Source of the DNA: CBDCGS01 sp965216915
GTDB lineage: Bacteria; Pseudomonadota; Alphaproteobacteria; UBA828
Assembly (NCBI GenBank): GCA_965216915.1
Contig: CBDCGS010000009.1
Span: forward strand, 333,096-397,095
Reading direction: 5' to 3'
Length of the DNA stretch: 64,000 bases
A program made the position numbers and the translations under genes. Positions within the stretch are counted from its first letter, which is position 1, and every line of letters begins with the position of its first letter. Positions 40,015-48,962 of the stretch are shown piece by piece. The notes beneath the pieces were generated by a model, which made no database searches, had not been told where the DNA came from, and worked only from the letters and a program-made list of their open reading frames with translations.

Positions 40015-41079
40015 TTAGGCGCGGTCGCCATACTCCTTGATGTGGTCGGCGATTTTTTCGTTGTCGCCATACATGAAGTGGTTCGACATGTTCTCGGAGT
40101 AGCGGCTTGCGGCCGGGCGTTTGCCGACGGCTTCGGCGACCTGGCGTATCAGCATGGGCGATGCGCCGCAGCACACCCCGAGATAGCCGATGCCGAGGCC
40201 ATGCGCCTCCTCGGCGAACGCACCGATCTCGTAGCGGTTCATGTAGAGCGGATCGAGCGCCGTCGGGAAGGTGCGGCCATGGGGTGCCGGGCAGGTGCAG
40301 CCGTGATTGTCGGAGAGGTTGAAGAAGGTCGGCTCCGCCTCGGTCGTGCGGTAGGGGATGGGGAGCGCCGCGACCGGGCATTGGACCGCCCGCCTGATCT
40401 CCCGGAGATAGGGCATCATCGTCGTCGGCCCGCGGAAGCAGTTCATGCCGACGACATCCGCGCCGCGCTGCTCCAGCTCGCGGCAGGTCTCGACCGGATC
40501 GGGCCCGTCGCGCATCACGTTCTCGCCCATCGGCGCGATGGTCACGACGCACGGCAGCCCCGTCCGCTTCATCACGTCGAGGGCGCAGTAGGCTTCCTCC
40601 GCATAGTAGAAGGTCTCGCCGATCAGCATGTCGGCGCCTTCGTCGACCGCCCAGCCGACCATCTCCTCGAACATCGAGCGCACGGCGTTCTGCGCCTGGG
40701 TGTCGACCGGGTGCCAGATGTTCGTGTTGGAGATGTTGCCCGCGAGCAGATTGGGCTCGCCGTCGCCCACGTCCTCGGCGACGCGGCGCGCGATCTGCAG
40801 GGCGGCCCGGTTGAGCGGTTCGAGCAGCGACTCCTTGCCGATCACCCGCATCTTCTCGCGGTGGCCGTTGTAGGTGAACGCCTCCACGATATCGGAGCCC
40901 GCATGCTGGTAGTCGCGGTGCAGCGTCTCGAGCGCTTCCGGATGCTCGAGCGAAACCTCGGGCACGAACTCGCCCGCGGTGAGGTAGCCGCGGCGCTCCA
41001 GCTCGAACAGAAAGCCTTCCGCGCAGATGACCGGCCCATCGGCGAGCCGCTCCATCAAACCCCGTTTCTCTGCACTCAT
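40015..41079 (-). CDS. Betaine-homocysteine methyltransferase-like protein (BHMT/homocysteine S-methyltransferase family)
   Basis: A 354-residue zinc methyltransferase. The zinc ligands are Cys214 in GMNCFRG and Cys303-Cys304 in GVCCGASP, the spacing of BHMT. The first part, VICAEGFLFELERRGYLTAGEF, and QHAGSDIVEAFTYNGHREK, match the bacterial betaine-homocysteine methyltransferase form. It would transfer a methyl from glycine betaine to homocysteine, giving methionine and dimethylglycine. The next gene upstream on the same strand is a dimethylglycine/sarcosine dehydrogenase-like enzyme 27 bases away, which supports this substrate. Assignment to betaine is strong but still inferred. Confidence 0.82.
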   Translation of the reverse strand: MSAEKRGLMERLADGPVICAEGFLFELERRGYLTAGEFVPEVSLEHPEALETLHRDYQHAGSDIVEAFTYNGHREKMRVIGKESLLEPLNRAALQIARRVAEDVGDGEPNLLAGNISNTNIWHPVDTQAQNAVRSMFEEMVGWAVDEGADMLIGETFYYAEEAYCALDVMKRTGLPCVVTIAPMGENVMRDGPDPVETCRELEQRGADVVGMNCFRGPTTMMPYLREIRRAVQCPVAALPIPYRTTEAEPTFFNLSDNHGCTCPAPHGRTFPTALDPLYMNRYEIGAFAEEAHGLGIGYLGVCCGASPMLIRQVAEAVGKRPAASRYSENMSNHFMYGDNEKIADHIKEYGDRA

Positions 41080-41106
41080 CCGTCTTCTCCCATCCAGCGC
41101 GCTCGC

Positions 41107-43539
41107 TCAGGCGCGCGGTTGCTTGTTGTCAGGATCGCATGGCGAGGGCGCGATGACACGGGCCGGCCGCCGCTCGCCCAAGATCTCGATCTCAACTTGG
41201 GTGCCGATCTCACCGGTCTCCGGCGTGACATAGGCGAGGGCGAGGCTCTGCTCGACCGTGTGGCCATAGGCGCCCGAGGTCGCGCGCCCGACGAGCGCGC
41301 CGTTGCGGTAGATCGGCTCGTTGCCGAGGGCGTCGGCATCCGCGGCCTCGACCGCGAGCGTCACGAAACATTGGGGCACGCCGGCCTCGCGCTGGGCAAG
41401 CAACGCATCGCGCCCGACGAACGGGCCTTTGTCGAGCGCGATGAACCGCTCGAGGCCGGCCTCGAAGGCCGAATATTCGATCGTCAGGTCCTGCCCCCAC
41501 ATGCGGTAGGATTTCTCGATCCGGAGCGCATCCATCGCGCGCATGCCGCACATCGCAAGGCCGTGGGGCTCGCCGGCCTCGACCAGCGCGTCGAAGAGGT
41601 GGCGCTGGTACGCGATCGGGTGGTGCAGCTCCCAGCCGAGCTCACCGACGAAGTTGACGCGCATGGCGCGCACCGGCGCGTGCCCCACCTCGATTGGCCG
41701 GCCCGAGAGCCAGGGAAAGGCCGCATTGCCGAGATCGGCGTCGGTGAGCGCGCCGAGGATGTCGCGTGCGCGTGGGCCGACCAAAACCAAGACGCCATGG
41801 GCCGTCGTGATGTTCTCGATCGTGACGCTGCCATCGCTTGGCGCGCCGCGCTGCAAGAAATCACCGTCGTAGCGCTCCGCCGCGCCCGAGCTCACGAGAT
41901 AGAACGCGTCTCCGCCATCGCGCATCACGGTGAACTCCGAGCGCACGCCGCCGGTTTGCGTGAGGGCATGGCAGAGCGTGAGGCGCCCGACCGTGCGCGG
42001 CAGACGGTTTGCGAGCAAGCCGTCGAGCCACGCCTCGGCGCCGGGACCTGAGACCCGGAATTTCGAGAAGCTCGTGATGTCGATGAGCCCGGCGCCCGCG
42101 CGCGTGGCGCGACACTCTTCGCCGACATGGGCGAAATAATTGGTGCGTCGGAAGCTCCACACATCGCGCGGCTCGATGCCCTCGGGCGCGAACCAGTTGG
42201 GCCGCTCCCAGCCATAGCGCTGGCCCCACACGGCGCCGCGCGCCGCCAAGCGGTCGTGGCAGGGACTGGTCTTCGCCGGGCGCGCTGCGGGCCGCTCCTC
42301 ATCGGGGTAGTGGATGATGAAGACGTGCTCGTACGCCTCTTCGTTCTTCGCTTTGAGGTAGGCCTTGTTGGCATAGTCTCCGAAGCGCCGCGGATCGACA
42401 TCGAGCATGTCGATGCTCGGCTCACCGTCGACGATCCAGCCGGCGAGCTGCCAGCCGGCGCCGCCGGCCGCGGTGATGCCGAAGCTGAAGCCCTCGGCGA
42501 GCCAGAAGTTGGGAAGGCCGGGCGCCGGCCCGATCAGCGGATTGCCGTCGGGCGTGTAGGGGATCGGCCCGTTGACGCAGTCCTTGATGCCGGCGCGGCC
42601 GAACATGGGCACGCGCGCGATCGCCGCCTCGATATGCGGTTGCAGGCGATCCATGTCGGGCGGCAGAAGGGCTTGGTCGAAATCGGCCGGCACACCGTCC
42701 ACCGCCCAGGCCTTCGCGCCCTTCTCGTAGGGGCCGAGAATGAGACCCTGTCGCTCCTCGCGCATGTAATAGGAGGCATCGCTCTCGCGCAGCACTGGAA
42801 GCTCGGGCAGGCCCGCCTCGTGCCGCTCGATGAGCTCGGGCACGGCGTCGGTGACGATGAACTGATGCTCGACCGGGATGGTCGGTATGTCGAGGCCCAC
42901 CATGGCACCGACCTGTCGCGCCCAGCTACCGGTCGCGGTCACCACGACCTCGCAGGTGATATCGCCTTGCGTCGTGCGCACGCGCCATTCGCCGGCGGGC
43001 GTCCGCTCGATCGCGGTCACCGGGGTCTGACGGTGGATCTCCACGCCGCGCGCCCGGGCGCCCTGCGCCAGCGCCTGCGTCACGTCGGCAGGCGCGACGT
43101 GGCCGTCATGCGGGTGGAACAGCGCGCCCACGAGACCGTCCATCGAGGCGAGCGGCCAAAGCTCGGCGATCTCGCTCGGACCGATCATCTCGAAGGGCAC
43201 GCCGATGGTGTTCGCGGTGCCGCAATATTTGCGGTACTCGTCCATGCGCTCCTGGTTGGTCGCGAGCCGCAGGTTGCCCGTGCGATGGAAGCTCACGGCC
43301 TGACCGGTTTCCGCCTCGAGCTGCTGATAGAGGTCGATGCTGTATTTGTGGAGCTGGCCCACGCTGTAGCTCATGTTGAAGAGCGGCAGCAGGCCCGCGG
43401 CATGCCAGGTCGACCCCGAGGTCAGCTCGCCACGCTCGACCAGCACCACATCGGTCCAGCCCATCGTCGCGAGATGGTAGGCCACGCTGCAGCCGACGAT
43501 GCCGCCGCCGATCACGACCACCCGTGCCTGATCCTTCAC
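41107..43539 (-). CDS. Dimethylglycine/sarcosine dehydrogenase-like flavoprotein
   Basis: An 810-residue enzyme with three parts: an FAD domain (VVVIGGGIVGCSVAYHLA; covalent-flavin-type His46 in SGSTWHAAGLL), a FAO_M-type linker, and a GcvT-like folate-binding C-terminal half (FRVSGPGAEAWLDGLLAN, then VGPRARDIL, GELGWELHHP, GMRAMDALRIEKSYRMW). I chose GTG 43539, which has an AAGGGGGG ribosome-binding site six bases upstream and gives the normal length; the ATG at 43581 adds an Arg-rich tail. It oxidatively demethylates dimethylglycine or sarcosine and passes the carbon to tetrahydrofolate. With the BHMT-like gene it forms a betaine demethylation pair. Confidence 0.88.
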   Translation of the reverse strand: MKDQARVVVIGGGIVGCSVAYHLATMGWTDVVLVERGELTSGSTWHAAGLLPLFNMSYSVGQLHKYSIDLYQQLEAETGQAVSFHRTGNLRLATNQERMDEYRKYCGTANTIGVPFEMIGPSEIAELWPLASMDGLVGALFHPHDGHVAPADVTQALAQGARARGVEIHRQTPVTAIERTPAGEWRVRTTQGDITCEVVVTATGSWARQVGAMVGLDIPTIPVEHQFIVTDAVPELIERHEAGLPELPVLRESDASYYMREERQGLILGPYEKGAKAWAVDGVPADFDQALLPPDMDRLQPHIEAAIARVPMFGRAGIKDCVNGPIPYTPDGNPLIGPAPGLPNFWLAEGFSFGITAAGGAGWQLAGWIVDGEPSIDMLDVDPRRFGDYANKAYLKAKNEEAYEHVFIIHYPDEERPAARPAKTSPCHDRLAARGAVWGQRYGWERPNWFAPEGIEPRDVWSFRRTNYFAHVGEECRATRAGAGLIDITSFSKFRVSGPGAEAWLDGLLANRLPRTVGRLTLCHALTQTGGVRSEFTVMRDGGDAFYLVSSGAAERYDGDFLQRGAPSDGSVTIENITTAHGVLVLVGPRARDILGALTDADLGNAAFPWLSGRPIEVGHAPVRAMRVNFVGELGWELHHPIAYQRHLFDALVEAGEPHGLAMCGMRAMDALRIEKSYRMWGQDLTIEYSAFEAGLERFIALDKGPFVGRDALLAQREAGVPQCFVTLAVEAADADALGNEPIYRNGALVGRATSGAYGHTVEQSLALAYVTPETGEIGTQVEIEILGERRPARVIAPSPCDPDNKQPRA

Positions 43540-43599
43540 ACGCCCCCCTTTCCGCGCGGCCCGTGGCGATGCCGCCCGCACTCGGATACGATCTCAGTC

Positions 43600-43902
43600 A
43601 TGGCTCGATCTTGGAAGGCGAGCCCGTCTCGCCGCAAGACAAACGTGGTCGCCGTCTTGCTCGTGCTCGCCGCGCTGGGGGCGAGCCAGGTGGAGGCGGC
43701 GCCTGGCGGCGGCACGGACTATGCGCCCGAGATCGAGCTCTGCCTGCCGTCGCCCTTGCACCCCGTGAGCCGCATGCTGCTCGACCACTGGCTTGCCGGG
43801 CGCCTGTCGACGATCTTCTTCCGGCGCTGGTTTCACCTGCCCAATTCCAGCTATATCGACGTTTCGGCCTGCATCCTCGCCAACCACGTGCAGCATGACT
43901 GA
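43600..43902 (+). CDS. Small exported protein, function unknown
   Basis: A 100-residue protein I do not recognise. Residues 1-34 look like a signal peptide (basic ASPSRRK, then VVAVLLVLAALGASQVEAAP). The mature part has two cysteines (IELCLPSPLHPVSR and VSACILANH), enough for one disulfide, and an aromatic stretch TIFFRRWFHLPNSSYID. The stop overlaps the start of the following TauD-like gene by eight bases, which suggests joint translation. The ribosome-binding site is weak. A much longer upstream frame is antisense to the dehydrogenase gene and is rejected. Likely real, because of the signal peptide and the coupling. Confidence 0.5.
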   Translation: MARSWKASPSRRKTNVVAVLLVLAALGASQVEAAPGGGTDYAPEIELCLPSPLHPVSRMLLDHWLAGRLSTIFFRRWFHLPNSSYIDVSACILANHVQHD

Positions 43903-44938
43903 CCCACGCCACCAGCCCTTTGCCCACCCCGCCGCTTGGCGGGCGAGCGATTTCGCCTCGAAGAACGATCTCGCGGTCGATCTCGAGCCCCGCCATCTCG
44001 CCGCGCTCAAGGACGCGCTGCACCGCTTGAAGCAAATCACCACCGATCATGCGGCGGTCACGCCCGAGGCCTTCCCGCTTGCACCGATCGAGGATGATGT
44101 GGCGGCGTGGCGCCGCGACGTCCGCGATGGGCGGGGTCTCGTGCTGCTGCGTGGCATCCCGGTCGCCGACTTCTGCCTCGATGACCTGAAGCTCCTCCAT
44201 CTCGGCCTCGGGACCCATTTCGGCCGGCCGGTGTCGCAAAGCCCGCTCGGCGAGCTCGTCGGCGACGTCGTCAATCTCGCGGGCGATGACCCGCGCGAGC
44301 GCGCCTATCGCAGCAGCCGGGCGCTCCGCTTGCACACCGATCGCTGTGATCACATCGGCATGCTCTGCGTCCGCCCCGCGGCGGAGGGGGGATTGAGCGG
44401 GTATGCGAGCGCGCTCACGATCCACAACACGATCCTCGCGGAACAGCCGACATTGCTCGCGCCGCTCTACCGGGGCTTTTTCCATCACCGCTTCGGCCAG
44501 CAGCCGCCGGGCGAGCCGGTCGTCACGAAGGAGCGCATCCCGATCTTCTCGAGCGCCGGCGGTGTACCGGGCGTTATCTACATCCGGGGCTACATCGACC
44601 TCGCGGTCGAGGAGGGCTGGGTGTCGCTCACCGACGAGGAGCGTGCGGCGCTCGACTTGATGGACGAAATCTCGAACCGGCCGGACGTGCGGCTCGACCT
44701 TCGCTTGGAGGCCGGCGAGATCAGCCTCACCAACAACTGCCTCCTGCTGCACACCCGAACCGCGTTCGTCGACGCGGAGAACCCGGCCCTCAAGCGCCAT
44801 TTGCTTCGGCTTTGGCTCCGCGAGGATGGCCGTCCGATGACACGCGGCGCCGCTCTCCACAAAGGCAATGGCATCGCCCGGCTCGCCGGCAAGGGTACCT
44901 ACTACACGCCTGACGCTGCCGCTCATCCCGCGCACTAG
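43895..44938 (+). CDS. TauD/TfdA-like Fe(II)/2-oxoglutarate oxygenase
   Basis: A 347-residue oxygenase. The metal-binding H-x-D is in ALRLHTDRCDHIG and the distal His in NNCLLLHTRTAFVD, followed by HLLRLWLRED with the 2-oxoglutarate-binding Arg. The family hydroxylates small acids and quaternary amines; the beginning LRGIPVADFCLDDLKLLHLGLGTHFG resembles the TauD-like group used for gamma-butyrobetaine and carnitine type or similar substrates. ATG 43895 overlaps the small exported protein gene by eight bases. It is convergent with the ABC importer ATPase with a four-base overlap. Given the betaine genes next door, an amine substrate is a reasonable guess only. Confidence 0.82.
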   Translation: MTDPRHQPFAHPAAWRASDFASKNDLAVDLEPRHLAALKDALHRLKQITTDHAAVTPEAFPLAPIEDDVAAWRRDVRDGRGLVLLRGIPVADFCLDDLKLLHLGLGTHFGRPVSQSPLGELVGDVVNLAGDDPRERAYRSSRALRLHTDRCDHIGMLCVRPAAEGGLSGYASALTIHNTILAEQPTLLAPLYRGFFHHRFGQQPPGEPVVTKERIPIFSSAGGVPGVIYIRGYIDLAVEEGWVSLTDEERAALDLMDEISNRPDVRLDLRLEAGEISLTNNCLLLHTRTAFVDAENPALKRHLLRLWLREDGRPMTRGAALHKGNGIARLAGKGTYYTPDAAAHPAH

Positions 44939-47034
44939 GCCGCGCCCTCCTCGATAACCGCAAACACCGGCTCGACCGCGCGCAGCTCGTCGAGCGGAAT
45001 GTGGCAGGCGATGGTGTGCCCGTCGCCGGCATCTTGCTTGGGCGGCGCCTGGTCTTCACACAGCGCGCCGACCTTGCGGGGGCAGCGCGTGTGAAAGGGG
45101 CAGCCGCGCGGCGGGTCGACGGCGCTCGGCAACGTGCCTTCGAGAACGATCTGGCGCTTGCTCACGCGTGTGTCGGCAATGGGCACGGCGGAGAGCAGGG
45201 CCTCCGTGTAGGGGTGATAAGGGGGGCTGAACACGGCATCGGTCGGCCCGCTCTCGGCGATCTGCCCGAGATACATCACCACCACGCGGTCCGAGAGGTA
45301 GCGCACCACGCTTAGATCGTGGCTGATGAACAGCAGCGTGGTGCCGCACTCCCGCTGAATGTTCATGAGAAGCTCGGTCACCGCCGCCTGAACCGACACG
45401 TCGAGCGCGGAGACGGGCTCGTCCGCCACCACGACCTCGGGCTTGCCGGCGAAGGCGCGGGCGATGCCGACGCGCTGCTTCTGACCGCCCGAGAGCTGAC
45501 GGGGCTTGCGGCGCGCGAACTCGCGCGGCAGCTTGACCTGGTCGAGCAGCTCGAAGAGCCGCGCGCGCACCTTCGCGGGGTCGGTCTCGCCGAGCTTGGT
45601 GATCGCGCGCGTGATATGCCGCCCGACGCTGATGCTCGGGTTGAGCGTGTCATTGGGATTTTGGAAGACCATCTGCAGCGCGCCGATCTGAGAGGCGGGT
45701 CGGGACCGCACCGAGCGCCGCGATATGTCCTCGCCCTGGAACTCGATCGTCCCGCCGGTGGCTGCTTCGAGCCCCATGAGCACCTTCGCGAAGGTCGACT
45801 TGCCGCAGCCCGATTCCCCCACGATCGCGACCGTCTCATTGCGGCAGGCAGAAAAGCTCAGTGCCTCGTTCGCTTTGAGATAGCGCACGCCCCGGCGGGA
45901 GATCAGCGCGCCGATCGAGCGATCATGGATCGGATAGTATTTTTGTAGCTGCTCCACCTGTAGCACCGCCTCCGCCGCAGCCGGTGCCGCCGGTTCGGTC
46001 GCGTCGTCCGAGGCTCCGCCGAAGGTGATTTCGCGCCAGCGCGCGCAGCGGGCGCGGTGGCCGCCGTCGGCATCCTCGCTGACCACCGTCATCGCGATCT
46101 CCTCGCGGTCGCAGGTGCTGGGCTCGAAATGCTCGCAGCGGGGGCCGAAGTTGCACCCGGTCGGGCGCTCGTGCGGCAAGGGGAGCTGACCCGGGATCGG
46201 CAGCAAGGGACGCGCGGTCTTGTCGGTGCTCGGGAGCGGGATGCAGCAGAACAGACCGTTCGTGTAGGGATGGCGCGGTGCGTCGAAGACGCGTGCGATG
46301 GGCCCTTCCTCGACGGTCTCGCCCGAATACATCACCGCCACGCGATCGCAGGTCTCGAGGATGAGCCCGAGATTGTGCGAGATGTAGAGCATCGTCGTGC
46401 CGTATTTCGCGCTCAGGTCCGCGATCAGGTTGACGATCCCGGCCTCGACCGTGACGTCGAGCGCGGTCGTCGGCTCGTCGAGCAGCAACAGCGACGGGTT
46501 GGAGAGCAGCGCCATCGCGATCACGACGCGCTGCTGCTGGCCGCCCGAGAGCTGGTGCGGATAGGCCGCCATCACGCGCGCCGGATCCGGCAGGCGCACA
46601 TCGGCGAGAAGCTGCGTGGCGCGCGCCCGCGCCTCCGCTCTGGAAACGCCCTCGTGAATGCGCGGCACCTCGCAGAGCTGGCTTGCGATCGTCATGCTCG
46701 GATTGAGCGCGGACATCGGCTCTTGGTAGATCATCGCGATCTCGGCACCGCGCAGGCGGCGGATCTCCGCCTCGCTGAGGCTTGCGAGATCCTGGCCCTT
46801 GAAGCGGATCCGGCCGCCGACGATGTCGCCGTTCCGCCCGAGGTAGCGCATGATCGCCATGGCGACGGTCGACTTGCCGCAACCGGATTCGCCGACCAGC
46901 CCGACGCTTTCGCCTGCGCCGACGGTCAGCGAAAAGTCGATCACCGCGGGGATCTCACCGGCGCGCGTGAAATAGGAGACGTGCAGGTTCTCGATTTCGA
47001 GAATGGGCGGCGCGGTGGCTTTGGCGTCGGTCAT
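44935..47034 (-). CDS. Dipeptide/opine-type ABC importer ATPase, duplicated (DppD-DppF fusion)
   Basis: A 699-residue protein with two complete ATPase halves. Half 1 (about 10-340) has GESGCGKST at 48-56, the signature LSGGQQQR and LLLDEPTTALDVT. Half 2 (about 355-690) has a second GESGCGKST near 405, LSGGQKQR and VVADEPVSALDVS. Each half ends in the oligopeptide-type tail, with cysteines in PTGCNFGPRCEHFEP and RGCPFHTRCP. Starts at ATG 47034, sharing one base with the permease stop (TGATG). It powers import through the two permeases encoded before it. The fusion is common in importers of peptides, opines, nickel or glutathione. Confidence 0.92.
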   Translation of the reverse strand: MTDAKATAPPILEIENLHVSYFTRAGEIPAVIDFSLTVGAGESVGLVGESGCGKSTVAMAIMRYLGRNGDIVGGRIRFKGQDLASLSEAEIRRLRGAEIAMIYQEPMSALNPSMTIASQLCEVPRIHEGVSRAEARARATQLLADVRLPDPARVMAAYPHQLSGGQQQRVVIAMALLSNPSLLLLDEPTTALDVTVEAGIVNLIADLSAKYGTTMLYISHNLGLILETCDRVAVMYSGETVEEGPIARVFDAPRHPYTNGLFCCIPLPSTDKTARPLLPIPGQLPLPHERPTGCNFGPRCEHFEPSTCDREEIAMTVVSEDADGGHRARCARWREITFGGASDDATEPAAPAAAEAVLQVEQLQKYYPIHDRSIGALISRRGVRYLKANEALSFSACRNETVAIVGESGCGKSTFAKVLMGLEAATGGTIEFQGEDISRRSVRSRPASQIGALQMVFQNPNDTLNPSISVGRHITRAITKLGETDPAKVRARLFELLDQVKLPREFARRKPRQLSGGQKQRVGIARAFAGKPEVVVADEPVSALDVSVQAAVTELLMNIQRECGTTLLFISHDLSVVRYLSDRVVVMYLGQIAESGPTDAVFSPPYHPYTEALLSAVPIADTRVSKRQIVLEGTLPSAVDPPRGCPFHTRCPRKVGALCEDQAPPKQDAGDGHTIACHIPLDELRAVEPVFAVIEEGAA

Positions 47035-47945
47035 CAGTCTCTCAGCGAGATTTCGCGCAGGCCGTCGGCCAGCAGGTTGAGGCCCAGGATGAGCGAGGAG
47101 ATCGCGAGGCACGGAAAGATCGTCATGTGCGGGAAGGCCAAGGCGATCGCGCGCGTCTCGTTGATCATGCCGCCCCAGTCGGGATCGGGCGGGGGCAGGC
47201 CAAGCCCGAAGAAGCCGAGCACACCGATCGTGATGATCACATAGCCGAGACGCAGGCAGGCATCGACGATCAGGGGTCCGCGCGCGTTCGGCAGGATCTC
47301 GACCAGCATGATGTACCAGGTGCTCTCGCCGCGCGTCTGCGCCGCCGCGACGTAATCCCGGTTGCGCAGGTCGAGCACGAGGCCGCGCACGATGCGCATG
47401 ATGCCCGGCGCGCTCGCGAAGGTGATGGCGATGATGATGTTGATCCCCGACGCGCCGAAGGTCGAGATGATCAGGATGTAGAGGACGAGCACGGGGAAGG
47501 AGAGAATGATGTCGCTCACGCGCGAGAGCAGCTCGTCGGCCCAGCCCCGCAAATAGCCGGCGGCAAGCCCCATGATGATGCCGACGACATAGGCGGCGAG
47601 GGTCGCGAGCGGCGCGTAGAAGAGCACGCGCTGCGAGCCCCACACGATGCGTGAGAGGATGTCGCGCCCGAGGTGGTCGGTGCCGAGGACGAAGAGGCCG
47701 CCATCCGGCGCGGCGCTCCAAGGCGTGGCGAAGGGCTGGATCGTCGCGTTGGGGTCGAAGGGGGCGATCACGGGCGCGAAGATCGCGATGACGATCCAGA
47801 AGACGACGAGCGCGGCGCCGATCATCCCGACGCGGCTTTCGCGCAGAAGACCGAACGAGCGCACGGCCGAGAGCAGCGCCTCGCCGACGGTCGTCGCGCT
47901 CGGCGTCGGGAGCTTGCCGGCGATGGGCTGGCCGCGGAAGGTCAT
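47034..47945 (-). CDS. Dipeptide/opine-type ABC importer permease (DppC-like)
   Basis: A 303-residue inner-membrane permease with about six segments (ESRVGMIGAALVVFWIVIAIF is the first). The EAA loop, which contacts the ATPase, is YVAAAQTRGESTWYIMLVEI. ATG 47945 overlaps the DppB-like stop by four bases. An N-terminal leader of about 40 residues precedes the first helix, as in DppC. It forms the heterodimer with the next permease. Confidence 0.92.
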   Translation of the reverse strand: MTFRGQPIAGKLPTPSATTVGEALLSAVRSFGLLRESRVGMIGAALVVFWIVIAIFAPVIAPFDPNATIQPFATPWSAAPDGGLFVLGTDHLGRDILSRIVWGSQRVLFYAPLATLAAYVVGIIMGLAAGYLRGWADELLSRVSDIILSFPVLVLYILIISTFGASGINIIIAITFASAPGIMRIVRGLVLDLRNRDYVAAAQTRGESTWYIMLVEILPNARGPLIVDACLRLGYVIITIGVLGFFGLGLPPPDPDWGGMINETRAIALAFPHMTIFPCLAISSLILGLNLLADGLREISLRD

Positions 47946-48874
47946 GAGAAACGGATCCGCGGGTTGAGGAAGGTGTAGCCGATATCCGCCAGCGTCTGGG
48001 TGACCACCGCAACGAGCACCGCGATCATCGCGCAGGCCTCGATCAGGTAGATGTCCTGATTGAGCGCGGCCTCGAGCAGGAGCGCGCCGAACCCTTTGTA
48101 GGCGAAGAAGAACTCCACCACGATGACGCCCGACAAGAGCCAATTGATCTGCAGCATGATCACGGTGAAGGGCGCGATCAGCGCGTTGCGGAGCGCGTGG
48201 CGCAAGATCACCCGCGATCGCGGCAGCCCCTTGAGGACGGCGGTGCGAATGTAGGGGGTTGTCATGACCTCGGCCATCGACGCGCGGGTCATTCGCGTGA
48301 CGTAGCCGAAGTCGTAGAGGATCAAGACCAGGGCCGGGAGGATCAGCTGCACGATGTCGAAGCCGTCCGACATCGTGCTGGTGCCCGGCAACAGCCCAAG
48401 CCAAAACACCAGCGCCGCCGAAATGAACACGGCGCTCGCGAACTCGGGGACCGAGGTGGTGAACACGCTTGTCACCGTGATGGCGCGGTCGAGCTTCGAG
48501 CCCTCGCGCATGCCCGAGAGCACGCCGAGCGTGAGCGCGAGCGGGATCATCACGAGGAAGACCGCGATCGCAAGATAGGCCGTGTTTGCGAGGCGCGGCC
48601 ACAGCACGTCCGCCACCGGCGCCTTGAAGCGGATCGACTCGCCGAAATCGCCGCCCAGGAAGCGGCCGAGCCAGTCGACATAGCGCAGGTGTATTGGCTC
48701 GAAATAGCCGTGGGCCTCGAGCCAGATGTTCCGCTGCTCCTCCGACGAGTAGGGGCCGAGAACCTTGACCGCGACGTTTCCCGGCGTCAGCTCAAGCAGC
48801 AGGAACACCAGGATCGACACCACGAACATCGTGACGATCATGATGGCGAGCCGGCGTGCGATGAGCCTCACCAC
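47942..48874 (-). CDS. Dipeptide/opine-type ABC importer permease (DppB-like)
   Basis: A 310-residue permease. The first helix (RRLAIMIVTMFVVSILVFLL) starts close to the N-terminus, as in DppB, followed by a periplasmic loop with DFGESIRFKAP, four more helices and the EAA-type loop YIRTAVLKGLPRSRVILRHAL. It is 88 bases downstream of the binding-protein gene and overlaps the DppC-like gene by four bases, an arrangement that makes one operon. Confidence 0.92.
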   Translation of the reverse strand: MVRLIARRLAIMIVTMFVVSILVFLLLELTPGNVAVKVLGPYSSEEQRNIWLEAHGYFEPIHLRYVDWLGRFLGGDFGESIRFKAPVADVLWPRLANTAYLAIAVFLVMIPLALTLGVLSGMREGSKLDRAITVTSVFTTSVPEFASAVFISAALVFWLGLLPGTSTMSDGFDIVQLILPALVLILYDFGYVTRMTRASMAEVMTTPYIRTAVLKGLPRSRVILRHALRNALIAPFTVIMLQINWLLSGVIVVEFFFAYKGFGALLLEAALNQDIYLIEACAMIAVLVAVVTQTLADIGYTFLNPRIRFS

Positions 48875-48962
48875 GGGCGAGCCACCCTCGGATCCTCGCT
48901 GCTAAGGGATGCTTGGAGGTCTATCGGGCCGGCGGTTGCGCCGCCGCCGGCCCGACCGCGGA

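Noticed and set aside
42127..43600. Long plus-strand frame running into the small exported protein gene
   Set aside because: The first 490 codons are antisense to the dimethylglycine dehydrogenase-like gene. Only the last 100 residues, from ATG 43600, have a signal peptide and are kept.
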